A stretch of DNA of 41,952 nucleotides from Ignavibacteriota bacterium (GCA_003142575.1 PLMS01000065.1:67128-109079); one strand, 5' to 3'. Shown: positions 25,291 to 34,970, counted from the first letter of the stretch. The notes: a model not told the origin generated them from the sequence alone. Numbers and translations are program-made.

Positions 25291-26550
25291 GTGAACAGAG
25301 GACCAGAAGTAGTGATTGGAAAAGGAAACAAATTATTAAGTTCAAATTATGCAATCGGAAATGCATTTTCCGTGATGGTGAGGTATCGAAAGTTCATTTC
25401 ATATAGTGTGTTATTTTCCGCTATTGTGACAACGATTATTGCATTGTTCTTACCCAATGTGTATAAGTCGACAGCGTCGGTATTTCCTGTCGAAAAGTCC
25501 TATCTGGTGGATGCATTGGGAAACGCTTCATCACCTGTAAGTTCGTTTTCATCATCACGTCGAATTTCCTTCGCGAAAGTCTTAAAGAAAATGTTTGGAT
25601 CTCTGGAGACTGATCGTTGTCTCGCGATTCTCAAGAGCAACACTGTACTCCTTGAAGTAGTTCAGAAATTTGACTTAATACGCATCTATGGAATAAAATC
25701 GTACCCTCTTGAAAATACTATTAAAGAGCTTCTTAAAAATGTAGAATTTAAAGTGGCGTGGGAGGGGAATATATTTATTACTGTCTATGATGAAGACCCA
25801 CAACGAGCTGCAGATATAGCAAATTATTTCGTCGAAATTCTGAACAGGATCAACTCTGAACTCATATCGCAATCGGTGCGAGGAAATCGGGAATTCATTA
25901 ATGATTATTATGAAAGAAATTTTAACAATCTTACGATGGCCGAGGATTCTTTGAAAAGATTCCAAAAAAGGTTTGGCGTTATATCATTATCGGAACAAAC
26001 TCATGCATATATAGAAACCGTTGCCGAACTTAAAGAACAGCTTATCATGAAAGAAATACAGGCCAATATTTTGAAGAAGACTCTACCATTCGAACATCCG
26101 TCTATCAAGGAAATTGAAATGGAAATTGAAGAATTGCAGAAAAAGCTAAGCGAATTTAATGAAAGGACACAAGCGTTTAATAATGAAACAATCGCATTTT
26201 CTCCATTCGGCAAAGTCTCTGATCAAGGACTTGATTATTATGTGAAATATAGCAACATAGAAATTCAATATAAAATTCGACAATTTATAACTTCTCTCTA
26301 CGAACAAGCAAAAGCAGAAGAACTTCGGAACACTTCTGCTGTTGTTTGGCTGGATCGAGCGGAGCGTGCGGAACGAAAATCAAATCCACAAAGACTTCTG
26401 ATTATTCTTGGCGGAGTACTCATGGGAGGATTGAGTGCGTTTTCTATTTCATTACTATATGAAAAATGGATATTATGGAAAAATCAGCATACTGTTTTAT
26501 ATAAATCACTATTAAATTTATTCTCAATTCGAATAGATTCCAATATATGA
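25291..26550 (+). CDS. Wzz-type chain-length determinant (copy 2)
   Basis: 419 residues from GTG 25291; a GTG at 25312 with an AGAGGA site is also possible. It is collinear with copy 1: the N-terminal helix (VRYRKFISYSVLFSAIVTTI), VYKSTASVFPVEKS, DEDPQRAADIANYFVEILN, a coiled-coil (EIQANILKKTLPFEHPSIKEIEMEIEELQKKL region), and ERAERKSNP before the second helix. By eye roughly half the residues match copy 1. The 25103-25290 spacer has a TATAAT (25238-25243) with no good -35. Two Wzz proteins around one Wzx is unusual and suggests alternative chain lengths or acquisition of a second cassette. Confidence 0.87.
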   Translation: MNRGPEVVIGKGNKLLSSNYAIGNAFSVMVRYRKFISYSVLFSAIVTTIIALFLPNVYKSTASVFPVEKSYLVDALGNASSPVSSFSSSRRISFAKVLKKMFGSLETDRCLAILKSNTVLLEVVQKFDLIRIYGIKSYPLENTIKELLKNVEFKVAWEGNIFITVYDEDPQRAADIANYFVEILNRINSELISQSVRGNREFINDYYERNFNNLTMAEDSLKRFQKRFGVISLSEQTHAYIETVAELKEQLIMKEIQANILKKTLPFEHPSIKEIEMEIEELQKKLSEFNERTQAFNNETIAFSPFGKVSDQGLDYYVKYSNIEIQYKIRQFITSLYEQAKAEELRNTSAVVWLDRAERAERKSNPQRLLIILGGVLMGGLSAFSISLLYEKWILWKNQHTVLYKSLLNLFSIRIDSNI

Positions 26551-26590
26551 CATCTAGAAAGATAAAATATAATAGGTTTTTGATTTAACA

Positions 26591-28042
26591 ATGTTGACCA
26601 ATAAATCAAATATTCTGCCGACAACTTCCAAAGAGTTAAATTCAATAACTCTTCAAAATGTTCCTTTAGTTGTCTATTTAGGGACATTTATCGTGTTTGC
26701 AATGTATTTGATTTGCGTCGTTTTTCATTGGGAATTATTTTATTTCCTTTCTCTTTTCACAGTAATAGTTTTGATAACTGCGCTGATAAAATTTGAAGCG
26801 GCTTTTCTCTTCGTTCCGCTTACTCTTACGAACCCCTATATGCTCAAAGAAACCGGTACTAATCTGCACCTTTCAGAGCTTGTCTTGATTATAATTTTTA
26901 TCGTATGGGCGAGTAGGATCGTTATGATGAAAGAGCGAATAGTGTTTCCAAAAAATATTCTTTACTCTTCTTTGACAATAATTGTTACTGCAATTCTTTC
27001 ATTACTTGTTGCGCGTTATTTTGTTGTAAGCATTCTACAGATTATTCGGGATATAGAAATATTGTTAGTGTTTTTTATGGTTGTTCTTTACACATTAACG
27101 AATGAAAAAAGAATAAAGCAAGTATTTCTCTTTCTCATTATAGGTGGATTAATAGCATCATGTGTAGGTTTGGGTCAATTCATCAACAACGCATCAGAAT
27201 TGAGACAGTCGACAAGGGTATTCGGTTGGCTTGGTGGTGGGTATGGTTCAGTCGTTGCGTCAACAATCATTCTTTCAATATGCGCTTTGGTATATAAAGG
27301 AAATAGGATGCTAAATATTTTAGCATTAATTACGCTTCCTATTGCGATATCGGCGCTGATCATAAGCCAGACTCGAGCATGGATTGGTGCACTTTTTATT
27401 GTATTGGGTCTTCTATTTTTCTGGAGGAATCGTGGTGCTAAAAAGAAAATATTGAAGATGGCGGGATTCATAATTTTTTGTGTTATTATTGTGACGATAA
27501 CCAACATTTCCGGTCTTATTCATAATAGAGTTATTATGGATAGCATTGGGGGTGCATTCAGATTTGGTGAATCACAGCGTGAACATTCATTAAGTGATGC
27601 ATCAATGTTCCTCCGCCTGGTTGCCTGGAAAAAGGCTATTCTCCTTTACATCGATCACCCGGTTTTTGGTATAGGTGTTGGAAATGTTCGCTTTGATTTT
27701 TCTACTTTAAAGCTTGCTAAACCAGGAGAAGGAATTGGGTATGTTGATAATCAATATCTTCAAGGATTTGTAGAAGCGGGAACAATTGCGGGCATAGCTT
27801 GGATTGTATATATATTTCAAGCAGTGGGAGTTGGTATTAAAAGCGTTCGCAGATCTATTGGATCCAATCTCTACCTCCCTGCGATAGGTTTTATGGGTTG
27901 TCTATTGATTTTTGTGCTAGGAAGTTTCTTTTGGGTTATTACACCAGATCACGAATTATTTGCTCTTATGGTTCTATATATTGGGTTATTAATAAACATA
28001 TATAAAATTAATAGTATTCGAGGAACATCGCAGGAGAAGTAA
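26591..28042 (+). CDS. Wzy-type polymerase / O-antigen ligase family protein
   Basis: 483 residues with about 11-12 membrane helices. The large periplasmic loop region with the Wzy_C signature is visible: SQTRAWIGALF, then the arginine-led RLVAWKKAILLYIDHPVFGIG, VGNVRFDF and NQYLQGFVEAGTIAGIAW. Family members polymerise repeat units (Wzy) or ligate O-antigen to lipid A (WaaL). The position between Wzx/Wzz and glycosyltransferases favours Wzy. Start ATG 26591. Confidence 0.85.
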   Translation: MLTNKSNILPTTSKELNSITLQNVPLVVYLGTFIVFAMYLICVVFHWELFYFLSLFTVIVLITALIKFEAAFLFVPLTLTNPYMLKETGTNLHLSELVLIIIFIVWASRIVMMKERIVFPKNILYSSLTIIVTAILSLLVARYFVVSILQIIRDIEILLVFFMVVLYTLTNEKRIKQVFLFLIIGGLIASCVGLGQFINNASELRQSTRVFGWLGGGYGSVVASTIILSICALVYKGNRMLNILALITLPIAISALIISQTRAWIGALFIVLGLLFFWRNRGAKKKILKMAGFIIFCVIIVTITNISGLIHNRVIMDSIGGAFRFGESQREHSLSDASMFLRLVAWKKAILLYIDHPVFGIGVGNVRFDFSTLKLAKPGEGIGYVDNQYLQGFVEAGTIAGIAWIVYIFQAVGVGIKSVRRSIGSNLYLPAIGFMGCLLIFVLGSFFWVITPDHELFALMVLYIGLLINIYKINSIRGTSQEK

Positions 28043-28240
28043 ATATTTATTGATGTTAATATTTTATAAAAGAAATCATATCGATGAAAACAATATAGTT
28101 AGAGAATTGTTGCATACCTTCATAATGATAGTATGAGAAGATATATGGGGAGATTCATTGATAAAAATTAATTTATTATATATTAATAATATTTTATATG
28201 TCCTACCTAAAAGTATTCAAAGTGTAAAGGGATTATAGCA
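28043..28240. other. AT-rich spacer, no gene seen
   Basis: About 200 bp, strikingly AT-rich (the stretch near 28160-28200 is almost only A and T). TTGCAT (28110-28115), 16 nt and TATGAG (28132-28137) is a weak promoter candidate for the next gene. I see no coding frame or RNA gene. Confidence 0.5.
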
Positions 28241-29311
28241 TTGAAGGTATTAATAGATGAAGGACTTTCCACCCTTCAGCAATTAGGTGGAATCGGTAAT
28301 CATTGTATCAGTCTTTGGAAACATCTCAAAAAGTATGTCGAATGTGATATAACGAATTATTTTTATCTTAATAATATGCCACGTATAGCAAAAAGATTGA
28401 TTTATTTAGGGTTAGCAAACTCTGAACCCTATATAAAAAAATACGATATTATTCATTACCAAAATTATTATATCCCGAAATTCTTAGGAAAAGCCAAAGG
28501 TTTAACAACAATTCACGATTTAGGTGGATTGAAATTTCCTGAGATTTATCAAAGTTGGTATAATGCTTATTTTCGAAACGTCGTTCGTAATGCTATCAAG
28601 CGATCTGATGCAATTGTTCTATCTACACAAGCGATTAAAGAACAACTTCTTAGCATGTTTCCTGGTGTAGAAGAATCCCGAATTTATATTTGTCCTTATG
28701 GGATTCGTTCGGTTTTTTTCGAAGCTCATCCTTTTGAAGAGGACCTCGCGCCGATGAATCTCAAGCCGTACTCATATTTTCTGTATGTTGGAAATTTGGA
28801 AAAAAGGAAAAACCTCCAATTTCTTCTCTCCCAATTTGCCGAGGCACGAAAACTTTCTCTTATTGCTCAAGAGACAAAATTAGTTCTAGTTGGAAAAAGG
28901 GGGGTCGGATATGAAGACTTTAAACAGCTTATACATAAACAAGATAACATTATACATATAGGCCGTCTGAGTGATGAACAAATTGTAATACTCTATAAAT
29001 TTTCAAAGGCATTTGTGTTCCCTTCTTTATATGAAGGATTCGGAATACCGATTCTAGAGGCAATGAGCCAAAGAGTTCCGATTCTTATTTCAAATATTCC
29101 AACGAGTTTAGAACTCAACCGTCGTCATAATAATCAATGTTTTGTTTTTGAATTAGGACGGGAGGGAACGTTTACTGAAATGCTGTCCCATCTCGACAAA
29201 AATTTTACAAATATCACTTCAAGGTTGAATTACGGTGATCTTTCAATCTATTCTTATGATCATATCGCTCAAGAGCATCTGAAAATTTACACTCAGGTTC
29301 TGCAAAGTTAA
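28241..29311 (+). CDS. Glycosyltransferase family 4 protein
   Basis: 356 residues. GT-B fold retaining glycosyltransferase. N-terminal half: GGIGNHCISLWKHL, then IIHYQNYYIPKFLGKAKGL and TIHDLGGLKFPEIY. C-terminal nucleotide-sugar-binding half: FLYVGNLEKRKNLQFLL, KLVLVGKRG, IIHIGRLSDEQIVILY and the EX7E-type FVFPSLYEGFGIPILEAMSQ. The start is TTG 28241, with AAAGG about 10 nt upstream, and it gives the usual MKVLID opening. The sugar is not predictable. Confidence 0.9.
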   Translation: MKVLIDEGLSTLQQLGGIGNHCISLWKHLKKYVECDITNYFYLNNMPRIAKRLIYLGLANSEPYIKKYDIIHYQNYYIPKFLGKAKGLTTIHDLGGLKFPEIYQSWYNAYFRNVVRNAIKRSDAIVLSTQAIKEQLLSMFPGVEESRIYICPYGIRSVFFEAHPFEEDLAPMNLKPYSYFLYVGNLEKRKNLQFLLSQFAEARKLSLIAQETKLVLVGKRGVGYEDFKQLIHKQDNIIHIGRLSDEQIVILYKFSKAFVFPSLYEGFGIPILEAMSQRVPILISNIPTSLELNRRHNNQCFVFELGREGTFTEMLSHLDKNFTNITSRLNYGDLSIYSYDHIAQEHLKIYTQVLQS

Positions 29312-29584
29312 TATAGAGGTATATAAAGAGAATCATGCACCTTTGAACTGGATAATTATTTTATTTATTTCTATTCATTCCTCGTCTTCTGAAAGTTGCT
29401 TTGAAGGGATACTTGCATTATTTGACCGCTCAAGTGTTTGGTTTTACAATGATATTGGAGCTCGTTCGCATAAGAAAATCGTTTTAGAAAAGCGATGGTT
29501 ATCCAAATTCTTTCCAGGAATCTAACTGTATATTTCTAATAGAGCATTGATATGGTGAGTTTAAAAAAATGAGGAAATGATTAA
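29312..29584. other. Spacer with a possible gene remnant
   Basis: About 270 bp between two glycosyltransferases. A frame from 29343 to 29525 could encode 60 residues with a C-terminal segment FDRSSVWFYNDIGARSHKKI, but it starts at TTG with no ribosome binding site and matches nothing I recognise. It may be a decayed fragment. The GAGGAA at 29571-29576 belongs to the next gene. Confidence 0.3.
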
Positions 29585-30592
29585 GTGAATGATTTAACCC
29601 TCGATAATCAATTCGTCAGTGTTGTTATCCCGCTCTATAATGGCGGCAAGTATATTGAATCAACATTGATGAGTGTACTTTCTCAATCATATAATAACTA
29701 TGAGGTGATAGTCGCTGACGACGGTTCTACAGATGATGGTTCTCAAAAAGTCAAAGTGATAATGGAGCGGTACCCTAGACGCATACAGTTAATATATCAT
29801 TCGGATCGAGGAAATCATGGCATTGCAGCAAGTCGTAATTTAGCAATTCAGAATGCAAAGGGGATTTATATAGCCTTTATTGACCAAGATGATATATGGT
29901 TACCCAACAAACTTGAAAGACAAGTAAAAACTTTGCAACAGTTTCCGGAAGCAGATTTGGTATATGCAAAAGCTACCTTTGTAGATCAAGAAGGAGAGGG
30001 AAAGAAACTTCGCAGCGTTCATCCTACATATGGAAGAGGAGTTGCCTGGCAACCTCAGAATGTGTTTCATAAACTTGTAAAAGAAGATTTTATTCCCAAC
30101 TTGACAGTATTGGTGCGAAAGAGTTGTATAGAGCGTGTTGGTTTTCTTGATGAAGGCCCGCGATATGAGTATGAAGATTGGCTCCTTTTAAGCAAGATGG
30201 CATACTTCTACAAATTTATCTTTATGCCTGAAGTTCTTGGAAAATGGAGATTGCACGAGAGTAATTATTCAACTCATATTCTTGAGATGGGCCATCTTTG
30301 CGATGCAGGGGAACATTATACTATTACGCTCTTTTCATTTCTGATGAATCAGAAAGGTATTTCGATTGTTGATGTACGAAAATATCTTCATCAACGTTTA
30401 TGGCTTTTCTTCTTACGTGCTCGGTCATGGGGTGTTTCTAAAGAATTACTCGAAAAGCATGCATCGAATTTCCTGAACTTGTTTCCATCAGAACATCGTA
30501 CGATACGAGCGGCACTTCGATTTTCGATGCTCCTTCATCCAAAAATAGCAGTAATACTTCGACGCATTCGTAGGGCTATCATAGGCATGTAA
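29585..30592 (+). CDS. Glycosyltransferase family 2 protein
   Basis: 335 residues, inverting GT-A fold. N-terminal SVVIPLYNGGKYIESTLMSV, EVIVADDGSTDDGS, then GNHGIAASRNLAIQNAKG and the metal-binding FIDQDDIWLPNKL. The acceptor side has YEYEDWLLLSKMAYF, matching the ED motif of this family. The GTG start at 29585 has GAGGAA 8 nt upstream. Adds one sugar to the lipid-linked unit; specificity is unknown. Confidence 0.92.
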   Translation: MNDLTLDNQFVSVVIPLYNGGKYIESTLMSVLSQSYNNYEVIVADDGSTDDGSQKVKVIMERYPRRIQLIYHSDRGNHGIAASRNLAIQNAKGIYIAFIDQDDIWLPNKLERQVKTLQQFPEADLVYAKATFVDQEGEGKKLRSVHPTYGRGVAWQPQNVFHKLVKEDFIPNLTVLVRKSCIERVGFLDEGPRYEYEDWLLLSKMAYFYKFIFMPEVLGKWRLHESNYSTHILEMGHLCDAGEHYTITLFSFLMNQKGISIVDVRKYLHQRLWLFFLRARSWGVSKELLEKHASNFLNLFPSEHRTIRAALRFSMLLHPKIAVILRRIRRAIIGM

Positions 30593-30664
30593 CCAATAGG
30601 AATAATATCACTGTTTTTCGAAAGATTATATACGGATAAAAAATTCATAGAACGTTCTGCTCAT

Positions 30665-31726
30665 ATGCAAAAACTGTTATATATTGGACTCAAGAATGAT
30701 TATGGCTCAGCAAAAAGAGGACTAAGCTATGAATACCGTAATTTTCTTGAAACCTTGCGACAGATAAAAAGCTTTGATGTTGATTTTTTCCCGGTTGATG
30801 AAATATTGCGATTATATGGCCGGAAGAAAATGAATCAATTACTGCTTAAAAAAATAAATATATGGCAGCCGGATATTTGCTTTTTTGTTCTATTCACGGA
30901 TGAAGTTGAGAAGGAGACTCTCCGTTTAATCACCAAGCAAAGTAATGTGACAACATTGAATTGGTTTACTGATGATCATTGGAGATTCGATACATTTTCA
31001 AAATATTGGGCACCCTTATTCCATTGGACGATCACGACGGATCAAGAATCTCTAGAGCGATATTACTCCGCTGGGTGCAAGAATGTTATATTATCCCAAT
31101 GGGGTTTTAATCATCGATTACTACGTGAAGAAAAACAGAAATACTTGTACGATGTGACGTTTATTGGTCAAGTACATTCATCCCGCAAGCGGAGAATTGA
31201 AGAATTGCGGGAACGCGACATTGAAGTGCAGTGCTGGGGAAAAGGATGGAAAAGAGGAACAATCTCGAGTGAAGGAATGATTGAGAGATTTAAGCAAAGC
31301 AAGATTAATCTAAACTTTACGGGCAGTTCAAGTACTTTGAGCCTCAAACGGCTTGCAAAGATTTTATTAAATCGACGGTGTGACAATACATTTCAGATCA
31401 ATTCCTTAAAAAGGATGTCGAATGAATCCAAAGTATTGATGAGATCAGCACGCAGTCAAATTAAGGGACGGAATTTTGAAATCCCTGGGCATGGGGGATT
31501 TCTCCTCACTGATTATGCTGACCATTTAGACCGATATTATATTCCAGAAAATGAAATTGCAGTATTTCATAATTATGATGAGCTTGTTGAAAAAATATCT
31601 TACTATTTATGCCATGATGAAGAACGGGAGAAGATTCGATTGGCTGGTCAACAGCGGACATTGAGGGATCATACTTATGAAAAAAGATTCAAAGAAATAT
31701 TTACTACGATGGGCATTCCGAAATAA
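30665..31726 (+). CDS. CgeB/YkvP-like glycosyltransferase
   Basis: 353 residues. The C-terminal half has the Glyco_trans_1_2 (CgeB-like) signature: KGRNFEIPGHGGFLLTDYAD, then DELVEKISYYLCHDEEREKI, AGQQRTLRDHTYEKRFKEI. The N-terminal half includes NWFTDDHWRFDTFSKYWAP and DVTFIGQVHSSRKRRIEEL. Members are GT-B transferases often found in polysaccharide and spore-coat loci. The ATG at 30665 lies 72 nt after the previous gene. The substrate is unknown. Confidence 0.85.
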   Translation: MQKLLYIGLKNDYGSAKRGLSYEYRNFLETLRQIKSFDVDFFPVDEILRLYGRKKMNQLLLKKINIWQPDICFFVLFTDEVEKETLRLITKQSNVTTLNWFTDDHWRFDTFSKYWAPLFHWTITTDQESLERYYSAGCKNVILSQWGFNHRLLREEKQKYLYDVTFIGQVHSSRKRRIEELRERDIEVQCWGKGWKRGTISSEGMIERFKQSKINLNFTGSSSTLSLKRLAKILLNRRCDNTFQINSLKRMSNESKVLMRSARSQIKGRNFEIPGHGGFLLTDYADHLDRYYIPENEIAVFHNYDELVEKISYYLCHDEEREKIRLAGQQRTLRDHTYEKRFKEIFTTMGIPK

Positions 31727-31743
31727 AAGACAGGAGCAGTCGA

Positions 31744-32895
31744 GTGATCATTCTTGAAACCTTATTTTGGGTGATCGTTTTCTTGATTCTTCATACCTAT
31801 ATTCTATACCCTCTCATGATATTTTTATTCTCAAGAAATAAAAATGCTGAGGACTTAGCCGATCACTCAACTGTTTTGCCTTCTGTTTCAGTTGTGATAT
31901 CTTTCTATAACGAAGAAAAAATACTATACAAGAAACTTCTCAACCTTCAGGCTATCGATTATCCAACATCGAACATCGAATTCCTCTTTGGATCTGATGG
32001 TTCCACAGATGCTTCTGTTGAATTGCTCAAGCGATCAATAGAAAAAAATATCCGAGTACACATTTTTAACAAAAGGCGTGGTAAGGCTGCTGTACTAAAC
32101 GATTTAATCTTTGGTGCGATGGGTGACATTATTGTATTTACCGATGCAAACACTGAGTTTGAACCACAGACGGTACGTATGCTTGTAAAACACTTTACCA
32201 ATCCTTCAGTCGGCGCTGTATCTGGACACTTGATCCTTCGATCAGAAAAAGATCAATTAAAAACTGGGGAGCATTCATATTGGGCTTTTGAAAACAAGTT
32301 GAAATTCATGGAAAGTAAAATAGGTACCCTCCTTGGAGCAACTGGTGGAGTATATGCAATACGAAAGGAACTATTCACGCCCCTTCCATCAAATATTTCA
32401 GTTACGGATGATTTCCTAATTCCAATGAATATTCTCCTGAAAGGATATCGCACAGAATTTGAACCGACTGCGCGTGCATATGAAGAAATGGAGAATTCGA
32501 TAGCTGGTGATTATCGCCGAAAAGTTAGAATTGGTGCTCAGAATATAAATGTTCTTCCTTTAATCGCTCCATTGCTTCATCCACGTCATGGTTTCACAGC
32601 TTTTTCTTTGTGGTCGCATAAAATATTGAGATGGTTAGTACCTTTTTTCCTACTTACGATCACACTGTTATTGTACTCTCTAAAAGATATCTCTACGTGT
32701 TATGATATTCTTTATAAAATAACTCTGGTCTTTTGGGTGACTGGACTGTTGGGATTTGTAGCAGATCTCCTAAAAATATCCGTCGGATATTTTGGATATC
32801 CGTATTATTTTTTGGCCATGAACTTTGCATTATTTGTAGGAACTTTTAAAGCTGTTTTTGGTCTACAAAAACCAACTTGGACAGTTATCCGTTAA
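31744..32895 (+). CDS. Membrane-bound family 2 glycosyltransferase
   Basis: 383 residues with one N-terminal membrane helix and three C-terminal ones, a layout like hyaluronan- or cellulose-synthase-type transferases. Catalytic motifs: SVVISFYNEEKILYKKL, the first aspartates in GSDGSTD, FTDANTEFEP, TDDFLIPM and RRKVRIGAQN in place of QxxRW. GTG 31744 follows AGGAG (31733-31737). It may act as a single or processive transferase. The next gene is wecB-like. Confidence 0.9.
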   Translation: MIILETLFWVIVFLILHTYILYPLMIFLFSRNKNAEDLADHSTVLPSVSVVISFYNEEKILYKKLLNLQAIDYPTSNIEFLFGSDGSTDASVELLKRSIEKNIRVHIFNKRRGKAAVLNDLIFGAMGDIIVFTDANTEFEPQTVRMLVKHFTNPSVGAVSGHLILRSEKDQLKTGEHSYWAFENKLKFMESKIGTLLGATGGVYAIRKELFTPLPSNISVTDDFLIPMNILLKGYRTEFEPTARAYEEMENSIAGDYRRKVRIGAQNINVLPLIAPLLHPRHGFTAFSLWSHKILRWLVPFFLLTITLLLYSLKDISTCYDILYKITLVFWVTGLLGFVADLLKISVGYFGYPYYFLAMNFALFVGTFKAVFGLQKPTWTVIR

Positions 32896-32943
32896 TTTAT
32901 CTGATTCTGTCGATGAACAGAAAATATATTTTATCATAATAAT

Positions 32944-34059
32944 ATGAAAACCATCCTCATTATCGCCGGCACACGCCCGGAAATAATTAAAACTGTCCCT
33001 GTTGTAATCGAAGCGCGGAAGCGAAATGATGCAAAGGTCATCTATTGCCTCACTGGCCAGCATAAAACTATGGCGCTGGAGGCACTCTCGATCTTTGACG
33101 TAAAGCCCGATGATGATCTTCAAATCATGCGTCCGAATCAAACACTGAACATGATCTCCGAATCTGTTTTTGGGAAATTACCACCTGTCATCGAGCAGGT
33201 AAAGCCGGATGTTGTGATGGTGCAGGGTGACACCACCACTGCAGCTATGACAGCATTATGCGCGTTTAATATGAAAGTACCTGTTGCACACATCGAAGCT
33301 GGATTGCGCACTTTTAATATGGATGCTCCGTATCCGGAAGAGTGCAATCGCCGGCTTATTGGTATCGTTTCAAAATATAATTTCTGTCCGACCACAATGG
33401 CGCAGGATAATTTGCTGCGTGAGGGAACGCCGAAGGAAACGCTTTTTGTGACCGGTAATACCGTTGTGGATTCACTGCGACTGATTCAGGAAAAACATAA
33501 TCTTGATAAACTTGAACTCATTGCACTGGATGTACGAAAGCCCTTTGTCCTTATCACAGCCCATCGACGTGAAAGCTTTGGCGGTGGATTTAAAAATATC
33601 TGTACGGCAATCCGAGAATGTGCTTTGCGGTATCCTCAGTATCAATTTATATATCCTGTGCATTTGAATCCTCATGTGAAGGGTCCGGTGCATGAATTTC
33701 TGGGAAATATCAGCAATGTCAAGTTGATCCCGCCTATTCCATATCTGGAAATCCTCACGCTTATGAAGCACTGCGAGTTTGTGCTTTCTGATTCGGGAGG
33801 TATTCAGGAGGAAGCTCCTTCGTTTGGGAAACACTGTATTGTTTTACGCGAAGTGACGGAACGGATGGAAAGTGTGAATCTTGGTATGTCGGAGTTGGTC
33901 GGAACAAACGTCGAAAAAATATGTAAATCAGTCCAGCGTACCATCGAAGGAAAGATTAAATATGATATCCATCAAAATCCATACGGTGATGGTCACGCAT
34001 CTGAGAGAATTTTGGATATATTGATGAAGAGCAATAGCTGGTGTTACACAGGAAGATGA
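32944..34059 (+). CDS. wecB: UDP-N-acetylglucosamine 2-epimerase (non-hydrolysing)
   Basis: Interconverts UDP-GlcNAc and UDP-ManNAc. 371 residues with the full motif set: IAGTRPEIIKT, LTGQHKTMALEAL, VQGDTTTAAMTAL, HIEAGLRTFNMDAPYPEE, NRRLIG, ITAHRRESFGGGF, VHLNPHVKGPVHEF, SDSGGIQEEAPSFG and NPYGDGHASERIL. It could alternatively be a WbpI-type epimerase of di-acetamido sugars; the family is the same. Its base composition looks less AT-rich than the genes to its left. It is followed by REP-like repeats, not another gene. Confidence 0.94.
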   Translation: MKTILIIAGTRPEIIKTVPVVIEARKRNDAKVIYCLTGQHKTMALEALSIFDVKPDDDLQIMRPNQTLNMISESVFGKLPPVIEQVKPDVVMVQGDTTTAAMTALCAFNMKVPVAHIEAGLRTFNMDAPYPEECNRRLIGIVSKYNFCPTTMAQDNLLREGTPKETLFVTGNTVVDSLRLIQEKHNLDKLELIALDVRKPFVLITAHRRESFGGGFKNICTAIRECALRYPQYQFIYPVHLNPHVKGPVHEFLGNISNVKLIPPIPYLEILTLMKHCEFVLSDSGGIQEEAPSFGKHCIVLREVTERMESVNLGMSELVGTNVEKICKSVQRTIEGKIKYDIHQNPYGDGHASERILDILMKSNSWCYTGR

Positions 34060-34074
34060 TATGAATGATATGCC

Positions 34075-34246
34075 GCCCCTACGGGGCTCATCACTTACTT
34101 TATGAAATTTTTATAAATATCACGCTCCTGCCCGAGCTATTGAAAACATTTTTAATAAAACATTATTAAAAGTCCCGAAGGGACGAAATAATTATAGTAA
34201 AGGAAAAGAGAAGAAAAAAAGCTCCATGAGGAGCGGCATAGTGTGC
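34075..34246 (+). repeat. REP-like module A upstream of the transposase
   Basis: Contains, in order: GCCCC-TAC-GGGGC (34075-34087); a looser TATAAATATCACGCTCCTGC element ending in CGAGC (about 34111-34138); GTCCCGAAGGGACGAAATA (34172-34190); and GCTCC-ATGA-GGAGC (34221-34234) + GGCATA. The third and fourth are in the opposite orientation to the second, giving inverted pairs as in BIMEs. Positions 34134-34212 are repeated at 34343-34421 with one mismatch. Confidence 0.85.
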
Positions 34247-34284
34247 ATAGAAGAGGAAAAATGTTTATCTGAAGTCTTGATGTC

Positions 34285-34452
34285 ACCCCTATGGGGTTTA
34301 TAGATTTACTATTGATTATTTTATAAGTATCATACTTTGACGGAGCTATTGAAAACATTTTTAATAAAACATTATTAAAAGTCCCGAAGGGACGAAATAA
34401 TTATAGAAAAGGAAAAGAGAAATGAAGCTCCGATAGGAGCGGAATAATTATA
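34285..34452 (+). repeat. REP-like module B, 209 bp after module A
   Basis: The same order as module A: ACCCC-TAT-GGGGT (34285-34297); a degenerate TATAAGTATCATACTTTGAC element ending in GGAGC (about 34322-34347); GTCCCGAAGGGACGAAATA (34381-34399); GCTCCGATAGGAGC (34427-34440) + GGAATAATTATAAG. The last copy ends about 35 nt before the transposase start. The region 34060-34487 holds no gene. Confidence 0.85.
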
Positions 34453-34487
34453 AGATGTGTGCGCCACATTTCAGGTGAGAGGGAATT

Positions 34488-34958
34488 ATGTCTAATACAT
34501 ATACGCAGATATATATCCAATCTGTGTTCGCTGTGAAGGGACGTCAAAATCTCATCTTCCAAGATCATGAAGATGAATTGTATCGCTACATTGGTGGAAT
34601 TCTAAGAAATAAAGGTCATAAATCTCTTGCGATTAATGGTATGCCCGATCACATTCATGTTTTCTTTGGAATGAAGCCAACGGAATCGCTTTCAGATTTG
34701 ATGAGAGACATAAAGGCAAATTCCTCAGGATTCATTAATGATAAAAAATGGTTTCCAGGAAAATTCCATTGGCAGGAAGGATTTGGTAGTTTTTCTTATT
34801 CTCATTCGCAATTGGATAATGTCATATGGTATATCAAGAATCAAAAAGAGCATCATAAAAAGAAATCATTCAGAGAAGAATATCTCTCTTTCTTAAAAGA
34901 ATTTGACATCCAATATGATGATAGATATGTCGTTGCTCCGATAGAAGAATATAAATAA
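34488..34958 (+). mobile_element. Y1 (HUH) transposase, IS200/RAYT-like
   Basis: 156 residues, a single-domain Y1_Tnp protein that cuts and rejoins single-stranded DNA. The HUH motif is MPDHIHVFF (H55, H57) and the catalytic tyrosine is very probably Y115 in NVIWYIKNQKEHHKKKSF. All appear intact. ATG 34488 follows GAGAGGGA (34476-34483). Palindromic REP-like elements enclose it: inverted copies end 35 nt upstream and start about 13 nt downstream. This fits a REP-associated tyrosine transposase (RAYT) more than a plain IS200, but by sequence alone the two grade into each other. Confidence 0.88.
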
Positions 34959-34970
34959 TAGCTCTCGCAT

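Noticed and set aside
34075-34452. CRISPR-like array of repeated palindromes
   Set aside because: Only two long modules with several different palindromes; no uniform repeat and spacer lengths and no cas genes. A REP/BIME arrangement explains it better.
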